NCBI GenBank assembly: GCA_014155875.1
Contig: JACEFZ010004157.1
Location: 184,501-248,500 of the forward strand
Length of the DNA stretch: 64,000 nucleotides
Source: Cepaea nemoralis
Taxonomy: Eukaryota > Mollusca > Gastropoda > Stylommatophora > Helicidae
Direction of reading: 5' to 3'
The number at the start of each line of letters is the position of its first letter. Position 1 is the stretch's first letter. A program made the position numbers and the translations under genes. A model generated the notes under the pieces. It saw nothing but the letters and a program-made list of their open reading frames with translations, made no database searches and was not told the origin of the DNA. Of this stretch, positions 23,278 to 34,096 are shown one piece after another.

Positions 23278-23589
23278 TGAATAATAGTATATGAGTGTTC
23301 GTGAAACTAAGCTAGCATTTGAAACAATCACAATCACTAAATATCCCTGAACCCCCCTGTAAATATGTAACGAAGTTATCAATGAGCTTACGTGGGTACA
23401 CAGTAAGAGGGTCATATACTGTATCGTTGATAATATTGGAATCATAGTTAGTATGCTACTGGACCGTTACGTTTGCAAGACGGAGAACTGTGACTGCCAT
23501 ATGATAACACTGACATACATGATACGTCACATGCCATCGGTTAGAGTGCCCGTGTGTGCCTTATTTTTCTGTTCGTCTCTAGTGCTTGC

Positions 23590-23825
23590 CTGCTTTGTAG
23601 TGTAGGGGTTACGAATCCAATTCGTTACACCGCATACCGCATTCGAAACACGGCTGCGAGGGATTTGGAAGCAGATAGCCTTGCGTCGGTTTCCATACAA
23701 AGGTATGAGTGCCGGAAAGCAATGATAAACTACCTAACGTAAACTTGCCAAGACATGAACAGCCAAAAATGCAGCGGTTGGTTGCGACGTCCTGTAAAGG
23801 ATATACAACTAACTTAACTGTACAT
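23590..23825 (+). mobile_element. SINE family A copy
   Basis: Core GGAAAGCAATGATAAACTAC, GTAAACTTGCCAAGACATGA, AAATGCAGCGGTTGGTTGCG and the 3' end ACGTCCTGTAAAGGATATAC-AACTAACTTAAC are all present. The head region is less clear. Confidence 0.75.
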
Positions 23826-23829
23826 CTGT

Positions 23830-24740
23830 AATGGCAGTAAGATGTAACAGAACTGTCTGGTTGAGACATGTACGAAAGAAAATAGCAAACAAGTCATAGA
23901 CTACGAGACTAGGCAAAGGCGGCAACTTACGTAAGAGATAAGTGAAGCCAGCTGTAAAAATACAAACCACACTGAGAACCTAACTGTGGGCGATCAGAGA
24001 TCCAATAAGCTCAACCATGTCAAAGAAAAAGGAATATATCGGAAAGCAACCAACAAGCCATACACACATCAGCACAGTTACATTTCTCAGGCTAACCTCC
24101 CATAATGCCACAGATGTCTCCATTCTCTGCGATCCTAGCAACGGACTCTGGTCTGCTGCTTCGGAGAGGGACCGTATCAAAGGCTCATAAACCATTCTTC
24201 TCTTCTTGTGCGGAGAGCAGCCGTATGGCTGTGTGTAAACCCTCGCCGTTTAAAAGACATGGTAACAATTCCTAATGTGGACATTGATTTGCTGTTTTTT
24301 TTTTACTGTCTAAGACAAGCATGAATGTTTCGAAACTCCTCTGTCCATTTATATCGTTGTTTATTACACTATACGAATTGACGTTCATTCACTATTTACA
24401 CATCCTGCAACTATATAGAGCCTAGCCAAACATGTTTGTAGGCTGCAATCTTGCAATGCAAATGTGCTCGCTGCACACAGCATATGTTTATGTTTGATAC
24501 AACCAAGGTAAAGCACACGACCGAAGTCCATGACGTCGTAGCTAGTCATGGATATGCCACTAGAACTATAATTTCATCACCAAGTGTCACTCTTTGGGTG
24601 GATCCCACAGCAGAACTGGCCGGAACAACAATCCTGACATTGCTTGGGATCAGGCGTGGATCAATGTTCTTTAAAGCTAGCGGGCTACACACTGTGCGTC
24701 ATTGGTGTTATGTGTGAGCATGACTGCAGTCAACACATGA
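23830..24740. other. Non-coding stretch
   Basis: No recognisable gene. Short frames on both strands give no known protein. Confidence 0.4.
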
Positions 24741-24744
24741 TTAT

Positions 24745-25870
24745 ATCATCATCATCATCAAGTGCCATGCCAGCTGGCGTAGGCGTTCATAGCTCTCCAC
24801 AGATCTCGGTCTTTGGTGTTCTGGATCAACTCTCCTGATAGTGTTCCTACATGCCACTGTCTCAATCCATCCAGCATCATTTCTCTTGGTCTGCCTCTGC
24901 TTCTCTTCCCCTCGATCTTTCCAGTTGTCACGACTTATTGCATAAGATACTCTTCATTTTCTGAAATCTGGCTTTTGCTTGTCATATTCTTTTTGAATCT
25001 CTGTTGTACATCTTCCATCTGATGTTAGAAATGCTCCTAGGAATTTAAAATTATCCACTTGGTTAAGAATTTTCCCTTCTATTTCTATGTAACATTTTGG
25101 TGTCACCATTTTCTTTGAATTCACCATTGTTAATGTTTTCTTGATATTCAAGGAGAGTCCATTTCTTGCACTCTCTGTTACTACAATATCCAGCAATTGT
25201 TGTAGGTCTATTGCTTTATCCGCCACCAATACTGTGTCATCTGCATAGCGTATATTTATATTATATCCTCCGATTAGTATTCCTGGCTTCTCTTTGATAT
25301 CTCTCATTATTACTTCGCTATATAGGGAGAATAGATCTGGTGACAAGACACACCCCTGTCGTACTCCTAGCTTTATCTCTTCGTAACTGCCCTCTTTATT
25401 TCCCATTTTAATTGCTGCTACTTGGTTTCAGTAAATATTCTTTATTATTCTTAAATCTGTCCCATCAGTGTTGATATCCAACATATTAATCAATTCATCA
25501 TGTTTTACTTTATCAAATGCCTTAGTATAATCTATGAAGCACAAATATATGTCTCTCTGTGTCTCTATTGACCTTTCTATTAGTGTCCGTAATGTATATA
25601 TTGCATTGTTTCTGCCCTTTCCCTCCACAAATCCATACTGTCTTCACTAATTTCCATTTTAATTTTCTTTCTGTTTCGTCTCATTATGATTCTGAGTAGA
25701 AGCTTAGTGATATGGTTTATGAGGTTAACTGTACGAAAATCTTCTCATTCAATTGCTCCTGGTCTTTTAGGTATAGCTATAAATACAGATTTCAGCATAT
25801 CACTGGGAAAATATCCACTGTTGTAAATATCATTCAACAGTTTGGTTAACATATCTACCCCAAATTCTCT
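24745..25870 (-). mobile_element. LINE family X: reverse transcriptase to 3' end, 5'-truncated
   Basis: The minus strand reads in order: LNDIYNSGYFPSDMLKS; TLIERSIETQRDIYLCF then IDYTKAFDKVKHDELINML; KLGVRQGCVLSPDLFSLYS; the catalytic RYADDTVLVAD; KTLTMVNSKK; NFKFLGAFLTSDGRC; and the C-terminal KRSRGRPREMMLDGL ... LWRAMNAYASWHGT-stop. An ATG-repeat tail is at 24745-24760. The YADD catalytic motif is intact, but several stops and frameshifts lie between segments. Family assignment to RTE-like elements rests on motif wording and is an inference. Confidence 0.88.
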
Positions 25871-26094
25871 TAATTATAACATGGAACAAATTAATAGAAC
25901 ACCTCAAAGAACAAATAAACTGGGCTTGCAGCATCAATTTTGTCGTCACATTGTTACAAAGTGTAGGACAGCTTTAGAAAATATAATTACAGACAACGGA
26001 GGACACTGCGGCCGCAATCATTCACCAGCAAAGTGGATATCAGCAGTGGATATGGTCGAATGGATAATTTCCAGTCTTCCAGTCAAACACGACA

Positions 26095-26275
26095 CCGATC
26101 AGCTGGACTAAAGTGTTGACTTCTCGTCAAAGAGTTTTGTGTGATATTCACTGGCACAGGAACGGAGCATAATGGGGACGACCCGTTGCTGTGAAGTTGG
26201 AACTGCGACTAACTAACTAACAGGCAATAGGAAAGCTAATCCACACGCAAAACTTTAGTCAAGTGTAGCAAATAC
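26095..26275 (+). mobile_element. SINE family C/D copy
   Basis: GGACTAAAGTGTTGACTTCT begins a family C body. It then reads TTTTGTGTGATATTCACTGG and AACTAACTAACAGGCAATAG, and continues with GAAAGCTAATCCACACG. Compared with 38905-39165 the middle is replaced by repeat D, also seen at 19840. Confidence 0.6.
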
Positions 26276-26300
26276 AGACAGACCAAGCCGACCGATGACG

Positions 26301-26655
<355 letters not shown>

Positions 26656-26659
26656 TACT

Positions 26660-27200
26660 TTTAAAGTTACAACAACGGACACCTCGATAACAATGGAAGA
26701 AACGAAAATGGACCTCGTGGTGATACGAGGCACTTGATCAAGGCACACAACAAGAGAGGTTTAAATCCCCACTCAGCGTTATCTCTATCCGCTTAGCCTT
26801 ACCTACTTCAAACAGACCCAAGCAAACAGTAGCGACTGTCAACTTGTTACCGTGGTGTGGCCGCTGTGTACGCTGATACTCAATGTTATCTACTGCCATG
26901 GGAAAGTCAAGCGAAATGTTGTTAGTTTGATGAACTGTTTTACCGTGTTTGGAGGTGGAAATCTCAGGTGCGTGACAAACTGAAATCCACAAGACCACAC
27001 TGTATGAAGAGTGTACAAATTGCCGTGTCTGTTGTAGATTCGGTATAAAGTAGCTCCCTGGCAAATACTTCCACTGGGATACATTCTTCTTCTTCTTCCT
27101 CATCCCTCTGTCGAGGGGAGTTTCACACCCGGTTCTGCACATCAAAGATCAGTGTGTCCTACTTAGGCATGCATTTGTTTTCGGTTTTCTTTCTCTAGAC
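26660..27200. other. Non-coding stretch
   Basis: Nothing recognisable apart from a short (CTT)n at about 27084-27099. Confidence 0.4.
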
Positions 27201-27202
27201 GA

Positions 27203-27425
27203 GGATTGGTTGACCGAGTGGCAAGAATGCCGGCTTCTCCTTCAGGAGACCAGGGTTCAAATCCTCGGTAAGGTATGGATAATTTTATGTCGCGGGCAAA
27301 AAGAAAACTCTAACCTGCACAGTTTGCGTAGAATGCACTAGCCAGGCGGCCTTAATTCCTCAGACTCAAGTCCCCCCTGCCATACACCGCAAGGTATTAT
27401 ATAGGCGTTAAATAACAGTTTGATA
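27203..27425 (+). mobile_element. tRNA-headed SINE (single copy seen)
   Basis: A box GATTGGTTGACCGAGTGGCA and B box GGGTTCAAATCCTCGG are in tRNA-like spacing, followed by an unrelated body ending near AGGCGTTAAATAACAG. It is immediately followed by the hAT-type MITE at 27439. Confidence 0.6.
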
Positions 27426-27438
27426 GGTTTCTCTAGAC

Positions 27439-27831
27439 CAGTGGTTCTCAACCTTTTTTGGCCCATGCACCACTTCACCATATGTTCAGAACGTCATCCC
27501 TCCCCCCCCCCCTTTTTGTATTTCTTCATTTTAACCGCCCTCCCCCCCCCCCTTTCACACATTATGCATATTAATGGAAGCTAAATGTAATAACATATAC
27601 TAGAAAAGTCTAGACGTCTACCTAACACGTTATTAGCGGGTCTACTAACGTTATAAAACGAATATCAGAAGGGCGAGAAGTACAGAACCGTAAAGTATGC
27701 AGGGGACAAAAAATATGAAGTAATCGGTTCTTGTGTTAACGAGATCTTGAAATAATGTAGCCCCCCGCCCCCTCCCCCCCCCCCGGGAAACCCTAAATCC
27801 CCCCCCCCACACACACGTTTGAGAACCACTG
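27439..27831. mobile_element. hAT-type MITE, copy 2, with 8-bp target-site duplication
   Basis: CAGTGGTTCTCAACC opens the element and GAGAACCACTG closes it. CTCTAGAC flanks both sides exactly (27431-27438 and 27832-27839), fitting the usual hAT preference for nTCTAGAn. Several poly(C) runs lie inside both ends. The middle ACGTTATTAGCGGGTCTACT is shared with the other two copies. No coding capacity. Confidence 0.96.
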
Positions 27832-27839
27832 CTCTAGAC

Positions 27840-28395
27840 AGATCTCATTCAAACTAACGGGCCGTCTACCCGTGGATGGGTGTACTTCTCCTAACACTTT
27901 GCCAGGGCAGATGTATTACGGGCTACGCTTTGCTATTTCCAACTGTCGTGAATTTTAAACGTGCACAATTTGCACGCAGGGCCTCCTATTTTTCGCCCTT
28001 ATCAAAGAAGACTAGATATCCTATCTCACTAAGCAAGAGATCAGAGGTACGTGTAGTCCCTCTGTGGATCCTGCGAAAATTCCCATTCTTATGCTGGGAT
28101 CGAAGTGGACCTCTTAGCTACTGCTCCCCCTTCCGCTTGGATATGAAATGTTAGAATATGTTTTAGTGAGGCGCGGTGACTAGTTCCATTTCTCTCCGCC
28201 GTTCCTAAAGAGTAGAAAATTCCCTTGAGATTATTAAAATGATTCCATTTTAAGAGGCTTTGTCGTATTGGTCGATAAAAGAGCCTTCTGGTTACTGAAC
28301 ACTGACCTTTGTTTATGTAAGCAAGTCAGACTCGGCATCTGTATGTAATTAGTAAAGGAATTAATCCTACATCGTTCATGGGTACTATAGGATGA
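27840..28395. other. Non-coding stretch
   Basis: A plus-strand frame of 92 codons at 27876-28154 is open but unrecognised; nothing else is seen. Confidence 0.3.
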
Positions 28396-28399
28396 TGCC

Positions 28400-28545
28400 G
28401 TAACCTGGTAGGCCCAGTTTAAAATAGACACCAGGAAAAGACTTGGGACGTAAAGGCGGCAGGCGTGATACTAAAACTACATCACGCCCAATCCCAACAT
28501 ATTTATCAAAATATGGGTCTAGCACCATGTATCTAAAACGCCTAA
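28400..28545 (+). mobile_element. SINE family B fragment
   Basis: GACACCAGGAAAAGACTTGG, GACGTAAAGGCGGCAGGCGT and ATATGGGTCTAGCACCATGT match the family B body. The head is decayed. Confidence 0.65.
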
Positions 28546-28689
28546 TGGTGTGTAACAGGGTCCTTTACTTAATGTACTTAAGCACAGGTTACCCTAATTA
28601 AGGCTATGAATACCACCATGTATGAGGCACACCCCATGTGCCTCTTTTTGATGGTTAAAAATGGGAAAGGATAGAGAACAGAAGAGGTT

Positions 28690-28770
28690 AAACCAAGTCG
28701 TCGTCCCCCCCCCCCCCCCCAATGTGTCTATGTGTCTCCACCTTGTCGCGCTGGGGGGGGGGGGGGGGGC
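28690..28770. repeat. Facing poly(C) and poly(G) runs
   Basis: A poly(C) run of about 16 bases near 28706 and a poly(G) run of about 18 bases near 28753 lie about 35 bp apart and could pair as a hairpin. Confidence 0.85.
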
Positions 28771-28869
28771 TTGCGTGTCCAAGTAACCCTAAGAGCATTG
28801 TCGACGGAAACAAAACTACATGTCGGACAGGTCTTGGAATAGAGACTAGACTAAACGAGACACAACCTG

Positions 28870-29200
28870 CTGCTCTGCAGGTAGGCTGAGGATAGCAGAA
28901 GTCTAAATCAGGCGCACGATGCCGCTATTTCGAGGTCCAGACACATACTCTAAGGCTCCCATTCGAGGGATATGGCTGAACGCCTCTAAGCCATAAACCC
29001 TCGGATGTGAGAGCCAGGCCGATACCCACCTACCGAAAAATGGAGGTGAGATGCTGAGCACGCTACATGCTCAGTTCAGACACTTGTTCGAAGGCTCTCA
29101 TCTGGGGGATATGAGGGATCCACAAATGAGAGGGCCTGGCCGTTTCTCGCTCACTGGTGCACGGAGGTAAGGTGCTGAGCCGGCAGCACATGTAGCCTAC
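28870..29200. repeat. Imperfect ~130-bp tandem duplication
   Basis: AGACACATACTCTAAGGCTC ... GAGGTGAGATGCTGAGCACG is echoed by AGACACTTGTTCGAAGGCTC ... GAGGTAAGGTGCTGAGCCGG. Function is unknown. Confidence 0.55.
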
Positions 29201-29309
29201 CTCGTGAGCGAGAACAAAGGTAGGAAATGTCGCAAGAAATGGTTACGAAAAATGTCTGTATCTATATTCACAGAGAGGGTAGTCAAAGGTGGAAAAACGT
29301 CTCAATAAC

Positions 29310-29790
29310 ACGAAATGGAACGCTTGGCTAGCAAACCCATTGCGTGGTCCGAAGTCCGAAGCGAAAGCTTACCTAGTGGATGTCGCCCGCACACTGACTG
29401 TTCCTGGTGTGTGCTTGAGCGTCCAGTGGCAAGCGAAATGCCCAATACGTGGAAGTGAGGAATTAAAGCAGCCATGAGCAGGACGTGGCAACTCCTCTGG
29501 TGAGCCCAGTCTCAGGGCAATATGTGCCGGCTCTGCAATTATAGAAGCCTCCTTGGATAGCGGGGGAATGCCCATGGTCTGCCCCTGCCTTCCTTTGAGG
29601 GTTGACCGTGATGTCGTTGACCGTTCTACCTTGACCAGCTGAGATGTGGGCGACACCACAGCAAAAAAAAAAGTCTAACGTCTCTTGAAACCCCGGGAAG
29701 GCAAACCCGTAAAAATGCCCGCTGAAGTCGGATGTGCTGGCCTACGGGTGCAAATAAATCAGGCACAACGCATAAAACGTCCGAGTGAAA
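29310..29790 (-). repeat. Dispersed repeat H/G, copy 1, with conserved reading frame
   Basis: The minus strand encodes SQLVKVERSTTSRSTLKGRQ then GQTMG and HGCFNSSLPRIGHFA. It aligns in the same frame with the copy at 29920-30365. Its far end contains repeat G (CATCCGACTTCAGCGGGCAT). It may be part of an unrecognised mobile-element protein. Confidence 0.55.
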
Positions 29791-29919
29791 TGTCTTTCGT
29801 GCTAGGAACAGCTCTGACTAACTAGTTTTCCGAATAGCTCGTGTCCGGAACAGCTCTGACTAGCTAAGTTTCCGAATGTCCGTCGTGCCCGGAACTATAG
29901 AGTCGTGCTCTGACTATAT

Positions 29920-30365
29920 TTTCCCCGGGCACAACGACAAGCACTTGTTCGAATCGAAAACTCGCTGAGTGGATACCGTCTGCAGACCGGTCTGGTTTTG
30001 TGCGGGAACGGCCCGGTGCGAACGAAATGCCCAATATAATGAAGTGAGGAATTAAAGCAGCCATGAGCAGAACGTGACGATTCCCTCGGTGAGCCCAGCA
30101 TCAGGGCGCTATGTGTCGGCTCTGCAACTATGGATGCCACCCTGGATGGCGGAAATGCCATGGACTGTCCCTGCCTTCCCTGGAGGGATGACCGTGAAGT
30201 CTTCGACTGTTCCAACTTGACAAGCTGGGATGCAGACATTACCACAAAAGTGAGTCTCCCAGGAATGCTAACCTGGTCAAAAATGCACGCAGAAGTCGGA
30301 TGAGTTGGCTCAAGGGCTTCGGCCCAAGGGTGCGTAACAACTCTCTGCAATCACATCTGAAAAAA
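29920..30365 (-). repeat. Dispersed repeat H/G, copy 2, with conserved reading frame
   Basis: The minus strand encodes SQLVKLEQSKTSRSSLQGRQ then GQSMA and HGCFNSSLHYIGHFV. The two copies lie about 600 bp apart in the same orientation, so this may be a tandem duplication. It ends against the poly(A)/(GAA)n tract beside the GATA exon. Confidence 0.55.
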
Positions 30366-30382
30366 AAACACTCTGGAAGAGT

Positions 30383-30451
30383 GAAGAAGAAGAAGAAGAA
30401 GAAGAAGAAGAAGAAGAAGAAGAAGAAGAAGAAGAAGAAGAAGAAGAAGAA
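30383..30451. repeat. (GAA)n microsatellite, 30 bp inside the intron after the GATA exon
   Basis: About 23 GAA units, read as (TTC)n on the transcribed strand of the GATA gene. It starts about 30 nt downstream of the splice donor at 30481-30482. Confidence 0.97.
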
Positions 30452-30482
30452 ACCAACCAACTTCTAGAAAGCATGTACTTAC

Positions 30483-30836
30483 CAGGGCCAGTGGTAGGGC
30501 GGAAACCTTGCTGAAGTGCCAAGTTGTTAAAGGTGTTCCAAGGACTCAGCTCCGCCCCCATGTATGTTGGGTAACCGCCCATCCCCCCGTGGCGTCCTAG
30601 AGGATTTGCAAAACCGGCAGCCACATCATTTCGGCCACTTCCTTGAGAAGGTGTGGAGTTAAAGGGATAGGCCGCCGAAGAATGCAGTGTGTTAGCTGGT
30701 GTGTATGCTGTAACGTCGTTTGGCGAAGTCCACAGATGGGATGAGGTGGTGGGTGTGGCCATGTTCTGTGTGGGCGTGCCCATGTACTGAACCGGTAGCA
30801 TGGCTCTAGTGGAAGGAACATACACTGGGCTGGTTC
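30483..30836 (-). CDS. GATA4/5/6-like transcription factor, second recognised exon
   Basis: This exon encodes 117 complete codons plus split codons at both ends. Its 5' side follows an acceptor (CGTTCAG|GA) and its 3' side ends CCCTG|GTAAGTACATG, a strong donor. The first residues, GTSPVYVPSTRAMLPVQYM, carry the SPVYVP motif known from the N-terminal activation region of GATA4/5/6 proteins. The rest is Pro/Ser/Thr/Gly-rich, as expected for that region, and ends near ALQQGFRPTTGP. Such proteins bind WGATAR DNA in the nucleus and direct endoderm, gut and heart-type mesoderm genes. The zinc-finger exons, which would prove the identity, were not found at lower coordinates. Both introns are phase 1, so this 354-nt exon could be skipped without shifting frame. 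The family call rests on one motif plus exon architecture. Confidence 0.72.
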
Positions 30837-30964
30837 CTGAACGATATCGTAACAGAAAACACATTATCATTATGTTAGGTGTGTTGAATCATATGGTGTC
30901 GTAAACAAGACACGCTACCTAGTTAGTTAGTTAGTTAGTTAGTTTGTTAGTTAGTTAGCTATCT

Positions 30965-31440
30965 GTTGGAGTATCATTCTAGCCCTACGAACCTGTCCGT
31001 AGGTGCCCAGATCCTACCCCGCACATATGCATCAGTGTCCAGCGTCTAATAGTGCCCATTCACTTCTCTGTTGCTTTATAACAGATCCATCTGTATTGAT
31101 AAGCACATCGGAATCATCACCAGCAGGATTCTGCTCTCCGCACCTCCTGTCAAGAGTGACAATGCTGGAGAATGTGCAGGGGGCAGGCACCCATTCCTTG
31201 CCGTGGTTGATATTTTTAAGACTGGAGATCTGTCTGACAACATCTTCCGCCCGACCCATATATGATTTGTCCCGCTTCAGCCTCTCACACTTCTCAATGA
31301 ACAGAGCTTGATGCCGAAAGAACTTCCCATCTGCTCTTATTTTCAGAAATGCACGAGCTCCCCAGATATTTATCCTATGACACTTTACTACATCATCAAG
31401 AAGTGTCTTGTCAAATAAAGTTGCTTATATACGTTCTACA
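30965..31440 (-). mobile_element. LINE RNase H region, internally deleted copy in the GATA intron
   Basis: The minus strand reads MGRAEDVVRQISSLKNINH, GKEWVPAP, TLDRRCGEQNPAG and LINTDGSVIKQQRS, matching the complete frame at 37395-38341. About 510 bp of the longer copy is missing here (37490-38005 has no counterpart), removing most catalytic RNase H residues. Confidence 0.8.
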
Positions 31441-32025
31441 CTGCTTCCAGTGACAGGCTGGATGTATCAGTTCGTGTTTGACCATGTCAACTCCTTGGTG
31501 CAAGTTATGTCCACGCCATGATACAAGTTATGTCCATGCAATGATGCAAGTTTTGTCCACGCCTTGATGCAAGACTGACAAGTATTTTCTGTTTTCTCCG
31601 TATCTGTCTCTGTCAATCTTCTCAGTTATAACAATATGTTTCAGTTGCTGTCTTCTCACATTGTCACCACAGACGTTCAACTCCTCGTTTTAATTTTTAT
31701 GAATAGGTGTAATTATGCATTTGACACTTTGAAAAAACATGATTATATGTTCAGATACGTTGCCTTCACGCTATAGCCACTTATAAAACATGATTAATTG
31801 TGCATGTCAGGTAACATCACTCTGTTTAACGGTTTGAATAACCAATAAAGTGTTACGCATTTATTAAAAGCATATATGTCAGTGTTAAACTATGTTTCAT
31901 ATAGTTAATGCTAACAGTAAACACCCATATGGCTTTTGAATGAATAAAGAAAACAATATCTGAAATAATACTGATGGAGACAGTGGAAGTAGTAGTGGCA
32001 GCAGCAACAGTCAGCAGCAAAAGCG

Positions 32026-32027
32026 GC

Positions 32028-32100
<73 letters not shown>
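32026..32100. repeat. (AGT)n microsatellite
   Basis: About 24 uninterrupted AGT units inside the GATA gene intron. Confidence 0.98.
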
Positions 32101-32960
32101 AAAGCTCAAAAGAATAATTTCCATTTTCAACATGAAAATAACTATAGGCTATCACTCACTGGAGGTGCTTATAACATTTCACTTGTATGTATGTATAGCG
32201 ATTTACACATGCTTTAAAAACAATCAGGGATAAGTGGCCGTAAAATATTGTTAGTGGTTGACAAGGGACGTAGAACATTCAACGCCTCCAGCAATTTGAT
32301 CAGTTAAATAAAACAACCAAACACAAAAACCCCGATATATAAATATGTGGAGAAAACAAACATAGGGAGCGTGTATGTGTACTTAACGTAGTGCTTTCCC
32401 TTTACTTTCCACATCCATATACTATTTTACTGCTTCTGCTCTACTTTCGAAAATATTGTTAGCATCACGGTCAATTTACAGTCCTATTATGTACGATTTC
32501 AAACCACTGAGGAATTTTCAGGGCCCAAAATAGATCATTTTCTGTCTTCCTAGTCCAGAAGCTTAACCAGTAGACCAACTTGTTCCTTTGTCCCCTAGTC
32601 TCCACACGCTCTCAGACAACTATTTTCAAGCCGTCCGCAGAGGGAAGATTATGTTTTCCTCCAAGGAGGACATTGGAGTACTCCCAATCTCATAAAAATG
32701 GGCACCAAAAAATTTTCAGAATGTTATGGGAATTATCTGGGAAGAAATAGCGACGAGGAAGGGAACTGACCACCCCACCTCATGCTAATATTTGCAGGCC
32801 TAACACTCTACAGAGTTTCTGCAATGGGACTACCTTTACCTTAAGAGAAATAATCCTAAAATATTATCAAATAATGCATACTAAGCTTATAATATTTTGA
32901 GCTAGAAGTACCGATTCCCAGCACACGCGGAGACAGTCATTGCTGCGCTAATTCACTTAC

Positions 32961-33414
32961 CTGAATGGAGGTACCCGTTCGTCATAGAGTCCTGTCCATA
33001 TCCCGTAGCAGATGGCGGTAGGGCCAGGCCTCCTTGATACATCTTGTTCTCAGTGCGGTCGCCTTTTGTAACTCCCTCAAAAAAGTTCAAATCAGAACCG
33101 AAACCTCCGACGTCACTGTTTATTGCGTAGATCTCGCTGCAGAAGTCGACTGTAGCCGAATTGATACTTTTAGAGTTATCGTTACTAGATGAGGATGAAT
33201 CCCGGCTGCTACTTCCGGTCAGTGAATCAGCGCTTCCGGTGGCACGGTACCCAGCGACGCCGTTGGTCTTTTGGCGCGATATGATGTCTTTCTTGGAGAT
33301 GGCCTGGCTATAATCTATTCTGCTGTCGAGGTTGTCAAAGAAGTTCTCTACGTCCTTACTGGCCAGCAAAGGTCCCGATGTCAGCTGTACAGTGTGGGTC
33401 AAGCCAGGCTGCAT
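32961..33414 (-). CDS. GATA4/5/6-like transcription factor, first recognised coding exon
   Basis: The frame runs from ATG at 33414 for 151 codons plus one base to the donor at 32960, and joins in phase to the exon at 30483-30836 (serine, then the split codon GGA). Together they give at least 269 residues before any zinc finger, which suits a GATA4/5/6 N-terminus. Visible features are an acidic DVENFFDNLDSR segment, a Ser-rich run near residues 65-80, and GGFGSDLNFFEGV, all plausible activation-domain sequence. The ATG was chosen because an in-frame TGA lies 15 nt upstream; its context (GGGGGATGC, G at -3) is acceptable. An additional 5' exon spliced after a pyrimidine-rich stretch cannot be excluded. 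Ordinary codon use contrasts with the surrounding repeats. Confidence 0.7.
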
Positions 33415-33426
33415 CCCCCGGCCTGG

Positions 33427-33474
33427 TCACATGAAGTCTCTATTGTAAGAGTAATCGTGATAGATGTCGCACAT
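33427..33474 (-). promoter_or_regulatory. 15-codon upstream ORF in frame with the GATA start
   Basis: ATG at 33474 opens MCDIYHDYSYNRDFM and stops at TGA (33427-33429). That is four codons before the presumed start at 33414 and in the same frame. The peptide is Tyr/Asp-rich and looks protein-like. It may be a regulatory uORF, or the true N-terminus with a TGA that is read through, spliced out, or a sequencing or allelic change. Confidence 0.45.
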
Positions 33475-33479
33475 TGAAT

Positions 33480-33938
33480 AATTTAGCTTTCTGATCTCTT
33501 TGGCAGTTGGATGATTCCCAGAAACATGAAGCTGTCAATCGAAATTTAAAATAAAAAGATGTATTATGCGTTAGATCAAGATAAAACAAACTGACCAATG
33601 CAATGCAATATGTAGAAGGGGCAAAAAAAAACTTTCCATCTCGTTCAACTTGTTTCTTCAGCCTTTGCTATAATTAAGATAGTTCTAGTGCAGTTTATTT
33701 CACACACTGACTCATTTCAGAATTACATATTGCCTTTGATTTGTATTTATATCCCTTGAAAGAGAAATGAAGAAGACACGACTGGGTGACCTTTCCTTTC
33801 TGTCTTCAGATTTTTCTTGATCAGAACCTTCAGTCTACCTTTTCTAACTTCGTTCTACATCTTGTTCATTCCTGAAGTGCATACGGTTTGTAAAATTACA
33901 CCGCTCCTGTTATCACTCACAGGTTATGGGGACAAGAG
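33480..33938. other. 5' flank of the first recognised GATA exon
   Basis: AT-rich sequence without repeats or recognisable promoter elements. Confidence 0.3.
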
Positions 33939-33940
33939 AT

Positions 33941-33943
33941 TTG

Positions 33944-33984
<41 letters not shown>

Positions 33985-34054
33985 CTCTCTCTTATTTCTC
34001 TCTCTCTCTCCCCCCTCTCTCTCTCTCTCTTATTTCTCTCTCTCTCTCTCTCTG

Positions 34055-34095
<41 letters not shown>
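33941..34095. repeat. (CT)n microsatellite with interruptions
   Basis: CT repeats broken by TTATTT and CCCC patches. Confidence 0.97.

Positions 34096-34096
<1 letters not shown>

Larger units (their letters stand above)
30837..32960 (-). other. Intron of the GATA-like gene
   Basis: A 2124-bp intron with donor CATTCAG|GTAAGTGAAT at 32960 and an acceptor AG at 30837-30838. It contains a (TTAG)n run at 30922-30958, a LINE RNase H fragment, an (AGT)n array and otherwise AT-rich DNA. Confidence 0.7.
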
